A stretch of 64,000 nucleotides of DNA from Amycolatopsis roodepoortensis (GTDB taxonomy: Bacteria; Actinomycetota; Actinomycetes; Mycobacteriales; Pseudonocardiaceae): assembly GCF_014873915.1 (NCBI RefSeq), contig NZ_JADBEJ010000001.1:1674001-1738000 (forward strand), given 5' to 3'. Position 1 is the stretch's first letter. Each line of letters starts with the position of its first letter. Of the stretch, positions 58,499 to 64,000 are shown piece after piece. Made by a program: the position numbers and the translations under genes. Under the pieces are notes generated by a model. It made no database searches. It saw nothing but the letters and a program-made list of their open reading frames with translations, and was not told the origin of the DNA.

Positions 58499-58622
58499 CG
58501 CACAGCTCCCCGGATCGAGTGGATCTTCCTCCGGCGAATCTACCGATCGACGTCCTCAAAAGCCGGACAGACCCGGGCACCTAGACTGAAGCCGACGGAG
58601 TTACTGGGGTTTGGGGTTCACG

Positions 58623-58967
58623 ATGAGCGTGTCGAGTGACGAGTTCCACCGGATGCTGAAGTCGCTCGCCGACGTCGAGCGATCCGACGCGAAGGAGTGG
58701 GAGTCGTTCAGTGTGCGGGGGAAGCGGTTCGGCTACTACTGGCCGCGCACCCAGACCGTCGGCCTGAAGCAGACGCTCTCGGAACAGGAAGCCCTCGTGG
58801 CCGAGCGGCCGGACGTCTTCGAGGTGCAGTTCACGGCCGGGGGATTCGGCTGGGTGGTGGTGTACCTCGACGGCATCGAATCCGACGAGCTGAACGAATT
58901 GGTCTACGAGGCATGGCGGCTGTCCGCTCCCGAAGAACTGGTCGATCAGGTTCCGCCGCCCTGCTGA
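58623..58967 (+). CDS. MmcQ/YjbR-family protein
   Basis: 114 residues: GKRFGYYWPRTQTVGLKQTL, EALVAERPDVFEVQFTAGGF and ELVYEAWRLSAPEELVDQ, the CyaY-like YjbR fold of unknown biochemical role (often called DNA-binding). ATG 58623 is preferred over a TTG 12 bases earlier. The small-RNA array begins right after it. Confidence 0.83.
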   Translation: MSVSSDEFHRMLKSLADVERSDAKEWESFSVRGKRFGYYWPRTQTVGLKQTLSEQEALVAERPDVFEVQFTAGGFGWVVVYLDGIESDELNELVYEAWRLSAPEELVDQVPPPC

Positions 58968-58983
58968 GGGTTACCGCATTCGG

Positions 58984-59036
58984 GTGTTGACGCGCGTCAC
59001 TTCTTTCGCGGGGAACGTTTTCCGGGCCGTGGCGTT
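58984..59036 (+). promoter_or_regulatory. promoter of small RNA 1 with upstream element
   Basis: GGGGAAC (59010-59016), 16 bases, then CGTT (59033-59036): an ECF-type (SigE/SigH-like) promoter. GTGTTGACGCGCGTCAC at 58984-59000 is an upstream element shared with the other two copies. Confidence 0.7.
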
Positions 59037-59042
59037 GTAGAG

Positions 59043-59216
59043 GATGTCGGTACGGATGGTGCCCCCGGGCCTCAACCTCCGCCTTCATGGAATACCGGTC
59101 CGGCCGGAGCCATGTCGTGCCATTCGCCGAGAGGCGGCCCACCGTATCGGCCTTCGCTCCCGCTTCCGCTCGCAGGTGACCCCCAGACCTTCGCTGAGCG
59201 GGAGCGGGTCTTTTTT
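59043..59216 (+). ncRNA. small structured RNA 1, long form (about 174 nt)
   Basis: A closing helix CGGTACGG (59048-59055) with CCGTATCG (59142-59149) encloses a hairpin CATGG...CCATG (59086-59114, inner CCGG/CCGG) and a GAGA tetraloop hairpin CGCC-GAGA-GGCG (59125-59136). The 3' end is a 13-bp terminator stem (59159-59171 with 59196-59208) whose large loop shows ACCCCCAG, followed by six T. The same parts recur with compensatory changes in RNA 3. Ends are estimated from promoter and T-run. I do not recognise the family. Confidence 0.75.
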
Positions 59217-59230
59217 GCCCGGCCGTTTTC

Positions 59231-59283
59231 GGGTTGACCCAGATCACTCGGCCCAGGGGAACAATTCGGTGTGTCGTCGCGTT
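59231..59283 (+). promoter_or_regulatory. promoter of small RNA 2 with upstream element
   Basis: GGGGAAC (59256-59262), 17 bases, CGTT (59280-59283); upstream element GGGTTGACCCAGATCAC at 59231-59247. Confidence 0.65.
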
Positions 59284-59289
59284 ATAAGA

Positions 59290-59350
59290 ATTGTCCGCTT
59301 CCGCTCGCAGGTAACCCCCAGGCCTTCGCTGAGCGGGGGCGGACCTTTTT
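59290..59350 (+). ncRNA. small RNA 2, short form (about 61 nt)
   Basis: Only the 3' hairpin of the family is kept: GTCCGCTTCCGCTC pairs with GAGCGGGGGCGGAC (two G-U pairs) around the conserved loop containing ACCCCCAG, then five T. The junction domain of RNAs 1 and 3 is absent, so this is either a minimal functional form or a deletion product with its promoter intact. Confidence 0.65.
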
Positions 59351-59361
59351 CGTGCATTCGA

Positions 59362-59425
59362 GTGTAGACGCGGGTCACACCTATTCGGGATCGGCGCCGG
59401 GGAACATTTCGACCGGTGGTGCGTT
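59362..59425 (+). promoter_or_regulatory. promoter of small RNA 3 with upstream element
   Basis: GGGGAAC (59399-59405), 16 bases, CGTT (59422-59425); upstream element GTGTAGACGCGGGTCAC at 59362-59378, set about one helical turn further away than in copies 1 and 2. Confidence 0.7.
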
Positions 59426-59431
59426 GTAGAG

Positions 59432-59608
59432 AGTGTCGGTACGGATGGTGCCCCCGGGCCTCACCCTTCGCCTTCACGGAATACCGGTCCGGCCGGAGCC
59501 GTGTCGAGCCACTCGCCGAGAGGCGGCCCCCGTACCGGCCACAAACTCCCGCTTCCTGCTCGCAGGAACCCCCAGCCTTCGCTGAGCGGAAGCGGGACCT
59601 TTTCTTTT
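59432..59608 (+). ncRNA. small structured RNA 3, long form (about 177 nt)
   Basis: Same architecture as RNA 1: closing helix CGGTACGG (59437-59444) with CCGTACCG (59530-59537), hairpin CACGG...CCGTG (59475-59503), tetraloop hairpin CGCC-GAGA-GGCG (59514-59525), and a terminator stem with loop containing ACCCCCAG. Against RNA 1 the hairpin changes U-A to C-G and the closing helix changes G-U to G-C, keeping both helices. Confidence 0.75.
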
Positions 59609-59611
59609 CCT

Positions 59612-59944
59612 CGCCCGTCGCCGGTTCGGCGGCGGGCGTTTTCGTTGTCGGGTGCTTTTGAAGCGCCGGTGCTTGGGTCGTTGCCCGACCTGGATGCCGT
59701 CTCGCTCTCCGCTCGGGTGGTTGTGCGTCATGGCAGGAGAACTCGCGTTGTCCGGTTGTGGCCCGCCTTCGGAGGGGCTGAGCGGGCACGTTCATGCTCT
59801 TACCACCACCGCGGCCTCAGGATCGAGTGCGATCGCGTCGTGGCGAGTAGTGCGCGATCTGACTGGCTGGCTGCCGAGGAGCCCGTCGCCTTGATGGCTG
59901 GCGGCTTCTCGCGTTCAGTGGTGTCGCACCGGGGTTCCGCTGTT
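59612..59944. other. gene-free stretch after the small RNAs
   Basis: Begins with a GC-rich hairpin (CGCCCGTCGCCG...CGGCGGCGGGCG). Otherwise I see no gene, promoter or RNA I can support; base composition is slightly less GC-rich than in genes. Its end (59873 on) resembles the 3' end of the HNH gene that follows. Confidence 0.5.
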
Positions 59945-60118
59945 GCACGACTGTGTGGATTTCGGGACATCTGACGTCCCGAAATCCACACAGTCGTGCG
60001 TGATCGGTCCGGTCAGGCAGGAGCCTCTGAACGGCGGGACGTGGGGCCGCCGGTGGGCATGCCGAAGGGCCCGTCGCCGGTGTGGCTGGCGGGCTCCTCG
60101 ACGTTCAGCGGTGATGCA
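59873..60118. repeat. imperfect direct repeat flanking a palindrome
   Basis: 59873-59927 and 60061-60118 share GCCGARGRGCCCGTCGCC, TGGCTGGCGG and CGTTCAGYGGTG in the same order, roughly 80 percent identity by eye. The right copy contains the stop codon of the HNH gene, so the left copy may be the relic of a second such gene's 3' end. Confidence 0.5.
59945..59999. repeat. 55-bp perfect palindrome of the GTCCCGAAA family
   Basis: 24-bp perfect arms (beginning GCACGACTGTGTGG) around the loop ATCTGAC. The inner part TTTCGGGAC-ATCTGAC-GTCCCGAAA is shared with module B at 18130-18182, whose loop read on the other strand is ATCTGGC. Confidence 0.85.
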
Positions 60119-61358
60119 GGGCATTGCGGCGGGGTTGTCGGAGCGGATCTCGATACTGGGGTGGGATGAACTCCGGTAACCCATCGGCCGCCATCCGCAC
60201 TTCCCAATCACCGTGATGAATCAGCCGATGGTGGAATCCGCACAGCAGCACCAAGTTCCGGAGATCGGTGGGGCCGTCGTCTGCCCAGTGGATGATGTGG
60301 TGGGCGTGGCAATTCTTGGGTTTGCGATGACAGCCAGGGAACGCGCAGCCGCCGTCGCGGATGTTCAACGCCCGGCGTTGCCCTGGGGTGACGAATCGTC
60401 TGAGTCGTCCCACGTCGAGGGGTTCACCGGCGGCGCTCAGCACGACCGGGAGCATCAGGCAGTCGCAGGCGGCGAGTCGGGCTTCGCGGGCGGTCATCGT
60501 TCCGACGAAGTCGAGGCAGGCGGTGCCGAGGCCGGATTTGAGTTCCTCAAGCCCGATGGTGACGTTCACCAAAGTCCGATAACCGCTGGTGCCCGGCTGG
60601 TCCGGGCACGCGATCGCCAGATCCAGGAGGTCGGCCCACGCGTCGCCCATCCGCTCGCATTTCATCCGCAGATCCGCTTGGCCGAACTCGTCCACCGGCC
60701 GTGGCTGGGCATACGCCTCCAGCGCAGCGGCGGTGCGGGCACCGGTCTCGTCATCCAGCAGACCGGTCAGCTTCCAGAATCCGTCCCTGCGGCGCTCCAG
60801 CGTGATTTCCCGGCGTGGTTCCTTCGGTTCGGGGTCTTTGGGTTCGTTGCCGTCGGGGTCCAACCATCCCAGCAGGTTCGCTTCAGCCTTGGCGAGCTGG
60901 TGCGGACCGGCATTCGGGGCCAGGTCGGCCAGGATCTTCTCCGCGACCGCCCGATCCTCAACCGAGGTATCAGCAGGCAGCCTCTTCAAAATCTCCAGGA
61001 TCTGATCGATCCGTTCATCCCCGACCAACCCCTCCGCCGCCACCGCAGCGGTCGCAGGCGCCACAGGAGGAACATCCGTGCCATCCAAAGCACGGGTCGG
61101 GTTCAACGCGATGGCCCGCTTCACCACTGCACCCGCTTCACCCCGCGACAGTCCCGCCATCTCCGCGAGCCAACTCGCCGTACTGCCATGCCCATATAAG
61201 TCTTTCGCGCCCCGAGACTCGACCTCCGCCAAAAACCGCCCCAAACCAGCGGTGGCCACCCGAATCACCCGCAAAGACTGCAGCACGCCATGGGCAAGCT
61301 CCAGCTTGCCGGCGCGCCACAGTTCCTGCGGCAACTCGGGGAGGAAGGTCTCGGACAC
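60105..61358 (-). CDS. DUF222/HNH endonuclease-like protein (13E12 repeat family)
   Basis: 417 residues. The N-terminal DUF222 region (about 30-270) includes GHGSTASWLAEMAGLSRGEA and GRTAAALEAYAQP-like text (key part ARTAAALEAYAQPRPVDEFG). The C-terminal HNH motif is RDGGCAFPGCHRKPKNCHAH followed by HHIIHWADDGPTDLRNLVLL and CGFHHRLIHHGDW. Such genes are multicopy in mycobacteria and relatives; nuclease activity is unproven. GTG start. A LexA-type box lies 24 bases upstream, so DNA-damage induction is likely. Confidence 0.88.
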   Translation of the reverse strand: MSETFLPELPQELWRAGKLELAHGVLQSLRVIRVATAGLGRFLAEVESRGAKDLYGHGSTASWLAEMAGLSRGEAGAVVKRAIALNPTRALDGTDVPPVAPATAAVAAEGLVGDERIDQILEILKRLPADTSVEDRAVAEKILADLAPNAGPHQLAKAEANLLGWLDPDGNEPKDPEPKEPRREITLERRRDGFWKLTGLLDDETGARTAAALEAYAQPRPVDEFGQADLRMKCERMGDAWADLLDLAIACPDQPGTSGYRTLVNVTIGLEELKSGLGTACLDFVGTMTAREARLAACDCLMLPVVLSAAGEPLDVGRLRRFVTPGQRRALNIRDGGCAFPGCHRKPKNCHAHHIIHWADDGPTDLRNLVLLCGFHHRLIHHGDWEVRMAADGLPEFIPPQYRDPLRQPRRNALHHR

Positions 61359-61381
61359 CCGTCAATAATACCGCGATTTAA

Positions 61382-61395
61382 CGAACAGATGTTCG
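61382..61395. promoter_or_regulatory. LexA (SOS) box
   Basis: CGAACAGATGTTCG fits the actinobacterial SOS box CGAAC-N4-GTTCG perfectly, with symmetric A and T outside it. It precedes the HNH gene. Confidence 0.75.
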
Positions 61396-61396
61396 T

Positions 61397-61670
61397 AATT
61401 TTGCGCTACCAGTGAAACGCGCGAACAACACTGAAGAGTGATTCGATCGAGAAGCACTGATTACCCGAAAGCAATTAGCCGACTAATTGCGCGTTCTCCA
61501 CGAACCCGTAGTGTCCAGGGAGAATCCCGTGTAGATCTAGGAGCCTCGCCGCGCCGTTTGCGTTCGAGTGACCGGCCGGGTGTCAATTGCCAGGCTGGAA
61601 CACCGGACCTACTCGTGCAGCAAGGAAACACCTCAAATCACGAGCAGATCCGGCGCGAGAGGGAACGCGA
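61397..61670. other. AT-richer gap without a gene
   Basis: Between the divergently placed 5' end of the HNH gene and the 3' end of the ABC-F gene. It is clearly less GC-rich than its surroundings (for example CAATTAGCCGACTAATTGCG, a small dyad at about 61470). I see no gene or RNA here. Confidence 0.5.
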
Positions 61671-61673
61671 GCC

Positions 61674-63292
61674 TCACGACTCCACGAGCGTTCCATCGGT
61701 CAGCCGCACCCGCCGGTCCACCTTGATCTCCCGGAGGAACCGCTCGTCGTGGCTCACGACTACGAAAGCCCCTTGATACGCCCCCAACGCGCTCTCCAGC
61801 TGCCCGACGCTGACCAGGTCGAGGTTGTTGGTCGGCTCGTCCAGTAGCAGGAGTTGCGGCGCGGGTTCGGCGAACAGGACGCAGGCCAGGGTGGCTCGCA
61901 GGCGTTCGCCCCCGGAGAGCACGCCGACGGGAAGCTGACTTCGCGCGCCTCGGAACAGGAAGCGGGCGAGCAGCGTCATCCGTTGCGACTCGGGGAGGCT
62001 CGGGGCGAACGTGGCGAAGTTCTCGGCGATCGTCCGGTCGAGGTCCAGCAGGTCGAGTCGCTGGGAGAGGTACGCGATCCGGCCTTCGGCGCGTTTCACC
62101 ACGCCGCTGTCCGGCGTGAGATCTCCCTTGAGCACCCGCAGGAGGGTCGACTTGCCGGTGCCGTTCCCGCCGGTCAGCGCGATCCGTTCGGGGCCGCGGA
62201 TCGTCAGGTCGACGCCGTCGCCCGCGAAGACGTTCCGGTCGCCGTAGCGGACTTGGATGTGCTCGCCCTGGAACATCGTGCGCCCGGCGGGGACGTTGGT
62301 GCCCGGCAGGATCAGCGCGATCTTCTGGTCGTCGCGGAGTGAACGTTCGGCCTCGTCGAGGCGGTTCTTCGCTTCGCTGACCCGGGCGGCGTGCGTCTCG
62401 TTCGCCTTGCCCGCGGACTCCTGGCGTTGCGCTTCATGGTGCCGGCGAAGATCTTCGGCAGGCCGGCGTTGCCGAGGTTCCGGGCGGCGTTGCCCGCGCG
62501 GCGCGCCGCCCGCTCGCGGGCCTGTTGCATCTCCCGCTTCTCGCGTTTGACCTCTTGTTCGGCGCTGCGGACGTTGCGCTCGGCCACCTCTTGCTCGGCC
62601 TTGACCGCCGCTTCGTACTGGGTGAAGTTCCCGCCGTGGTACCGGAGATCGCCGCGGTCGAGTTCGGCGATCCGGTCCATCCGGTCGAGCAGTTCCCGGT
62701 CGTGGCTCACCAGCAGCAGGCAGCCGGACCAGTCTTCGAGCACTCCGTAGAGCTTGCGGCGCGCGTCGAGGTCGAGGTTGTTGGTCGGTTCGTCCAGCAG
62801 CAGGATGTCGGGCCGCTTCAGCAATTGCGCGGCCAGGCCGAGGGAGATGATCTGCCCGCCGCTCAACGTGCGCAGGCTCCGGTCCAGCGAGATGCCGTCG
62901 AGGCCGAGCCGGTCGAGCTGGGCGCGGGTGCGTTCCTCGATGTCCCAGTCGGTTCCGATGGTGGTGAAGTGCTCTTCGCTCGCGTCGCCGGACTCGATCG
63001 CGGTCAGCGCCGCGAGCTGCGGCGCGATGCCCAGCACCTCGGCCACGGTCAGGTCGGCGGTGAGCGGCAGCGACTGCGGCAGGTAGCCGAGGACGCCCTG
63101 GGCGGAGACGGACCCGGACGTCGGACGCAGTTCGCCGGCGATCAGCTTGAGGAGCGTGCTCTTGCCCGCCCCGTTCGGCGCGACCAGTCCGGTGCGGCCA
63201 CCGGGCACGGTGAAGGACAGGTCGTCGAAGACCGGGGTGTCGTCCGGCCAGGAGAAGGACAGGGCGGACACGACGACGAAGGCGTCTGACAT
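61674..63292 (-). pseudogene. ABC-F ATPase gene with a one-base frameshift
   Basis: The first frame (63292 to 62312) encodes ABC domain 1 (VAPNGAGKSTLLKLIAG, LSGGQIISLGLAAQLL, LLLDEPTNNLDL) and the charged linker ending AGLPKIFAGTMKRNA. A one-base loss near 62424, where GCCAGG would be GCCCAGG, shifts the frame; the second frame resumes with QESAGKANETHAARV and ABC domain 2 (LTGGNGTGKSTLLRVLKG, LSGGERLRATLACVLF, LLLDEPTNNLDLVSVGQLES; last shown in part). Restored length is about 539 residues with no transmembrane domain, as in ribosome-protecting or translation-factor ABC-F proteins. It may be broken, a sequencing error, or re-phased. A leader and attenuator precede it. Confidence 0.82.
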
Positions 63293-63363
63293 GGAAATGA
63301 CCTCGTGAAAGACAGCGGGCGCCTCGAAGGCTGCACCGCGGTGGACGTGGCTTGAGGGGACGA

Positions 63364-63398
63364 CAAAAAGGCCACCTCGGCGTCGACGCCGGTGGCCT
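63364..63398 (-). terminator. attenuator terminator in the ABC-F leader
   Basis: Read on the minus strand: AGGCCACC...GGTGGCCT with inner GGCGTC/GACGCC, followed by TTTTTG. It is a true U-run terminator 72 bases before the ABC-F start codon, which is rare in this GC-rich DNA and fits regulated read-through. A preceding hairpin CTCCGG-GTGAG-CCGGAG could compete with it. Confidence 0.7.
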
Positions 63399-63410
63399 GC
63401 CTACTCCGGC

Positions 63411-63473
63411 TCACCCGGAGATGTCGTCTTCACCTGCCACGTCTGGTCTCCACTGCTCGTTGATCAGGTCCAC
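63411..63473 (-). CDS. leader peptide upstream of ABC-F gene, 20 aa
   Basis: GTG 63473 encodes VDLINEQWRPDVAGEDDISG and then TGA, within the untranslated leader. A GTG at 63479 would add two residues. A possible -10 (TGTTAT or GTTATC) ends about six bases before GTG 63473, so translation may be leaderless. Drug-stalled translation here could prevent formation of the downstream terminator, as for other antibiotic-induced ABC-F genes. Existence is inferred from position and the attenuator. Confidence 0.45.
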   Translation of the reverse strand: MDLINEQWRPDVAGEDDISG

Positions 63474-63489
63474 GTCCACGATAACAAGA

Positions 63490-63523
63490 CCCGCCGGGAC
63501 GCGGCCACCGCAATCCCGGCGGG
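63490..63523. terminator. terminator after the GH1 gene
   Basis: CCCGCCGGGA and TCCCGGCGGG form a perfect 10-bp stem between the end of the beta-glucosidase gene and the ABC-F leader promoter. Confidence 0.65.
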
Positions 63524-63537
63524 TGACGGCGATGCCG

Positions 63538-64000
63538 TCAGCTCAGCCCGTTGAGACTGATCGCCCGGGCATACCAGAGCGCGCTCTGTTTCGGCGTCCG
63601 CCGCTGCGTCGCGTAATCGACGTGGACGAGCCCGAACCGCTTGCCGTACCCCTCGGCCCACTCGAAGTTGTCGAGCAGCGACCAGTAGAAGTAACCACGC
63701 AGGTCGACGCCCGCCTCGATCGCCTCGTACGCGGCGCGCAGATGCGAGTCCAGGAAGGCGATCCGGTCGGTGTCCGCGATGTCCCCGCCGATCAGCGCGT
63801 CCGGATAGGACGCGCCGTTTTCGGTGATGTACAACGGGATCGGCCGATAGTCGCGATGGACCTGGAGGAGGCACTCGGTGAGCCGCGAGGGCTGGACCTC
63901 CCAGCCGGAGTCGGTGCGGGGCGCCGCTTCGTCGGGCACGAAATGGACGTCGGGGGAGCCGAGCCAGTCGGCGCCCGCCGGTTCACTGCCGGACAGCGGG
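63538..64000 (-). CDS. GH1 beta-glucosidase, C-terminal part (5' end outside window)
   Basis: The final 153 residues are present. The nucleophile Glu is in IPLYITENGASYPDAL, and VDLRGYFYWSLLDNFEWAEG and KRFGLVHVDYATQRRTPKQS are GH1 C-terminal motifs. It hydrolyses beta-glucosides (retaining mechanism). The reading frame is open to the right edge. Confidence 0.93.
   Translation of the reverse strand, partial: PLSGSEPAGADWLGSPDVHFVPDEAAPRTDSGWEVQPSRLTECLLQVHRDYRPIPLYITENGASYPDALIGGDIADTDRIAFLDSHLRAAYEAIEAGVDLRGYFYWSLLDNFEWAEGYGKRFGLVHVDYATQRRTPKQSALWYARAISLNGLS

Noticed and set aside
59043..59608. Identification of the small RNAs as 6C RNA or a known riboswitch
   Set aside because: 6C RNA needs two hairpins with runs of six or more C; here runs are five and the junction domain differs. 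No riboswitch core I know fits, and each RNA ends in its own terminator with no gene downstream. A covariance search would settle it.
59652..59894. Small open frames in the gap after the small RNAs
   Set aside because: No ribosome site, no third-position GC bias and no recognisable protein feature.

Overview
The window is high-GC actinobacterial chromosome with dense genes, many ATGA or TAATG stop/start overlaps and few AT-rich gaps. Gene content (graspetide cluster, ANTAR and DevR/DevS signalling, PspAB, stand-alone LigD-type polymerase, DUF222/HNH nuclease, CYP102-like P450) points to a Pseudonocardiales organism, most likely Amycolatopsis-like; the genus is inference. I see no rRNA, tRNA, CRISPR array, insertion sequence or prophage.

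Region by region. 1-4.15 kb: an XRE-type regulator (cut by the left edge), two small unknown genes and a graspetide (omega-ester peptide) operon: precursor, ATP-grasp ligase and PCMT-type methyltransferase. 4.5-8 kb: a glyoxylate carboligase pathway operon (hyi, glxR, gcl). 8-18 kb: PPOX protein, lytic transglycosylase, ArsR-type regulator, a penicillin-acylase-family/hydrolase pair, a nitrilase with divergent GntR regulator, GerW, TetR and a LigD-like polymerase. 18-25.3 kb: UvrA paralogue, Lrp/AsnC regulator with divergent MFS exporter, and a complete putrescine-to-spermidine cassette. 25.3-39.5 kb: a signalling island with two ANTAR proteins, PspAB, response regulators, a PAS kinase, a 1500-residue soluble HAMP-array hybrid kinase, and a DevR/DevS dormancy-type module with two Acg-like nitroreductases and a DUF1876 protein. 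39.5-58.9 kb: secreted proteins and hydrolases, two acyl-CoA ligases, a KAP NTPase, MFS, folE, a Cys-rich regulator with AhpD-like protein, a P450/TetR pair, a glycosyltransferase and a methyltransferase. 58.97-59.6 kb: a gene-free stretch with three tandem small-RNA loci, each with a GGGGAAC...CGTT promoter and a C-rich terminator hairpin. 60-64 kb: a DUF222/HNH nuclease under a LexA-type box, a frameshifted ABC-F gene behind a leader peptide and attenuator, and the 3' part of a GH1 beta-glucosidase.

The intergenic spaces carry several families of long palindromes: a two-module 22-24 bp-arm family at 4.3, 18.0 and 59.9 kb, a 46-bp palindrome at 8.5 and 42.8 kb, a hairpin repeat with a compensatory base-pair change bracketing the acylase pair, and 21-bp repeats at 46.1 kb. 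The strongest candidates for something undescribed are the small-RNA triplet (two long copies with covarying helices), the aspartimide-type graspetide cluster, a carboligase with the catalytic Glu that E. coli Gcl lacks, and the ABC-F attenuation leader.
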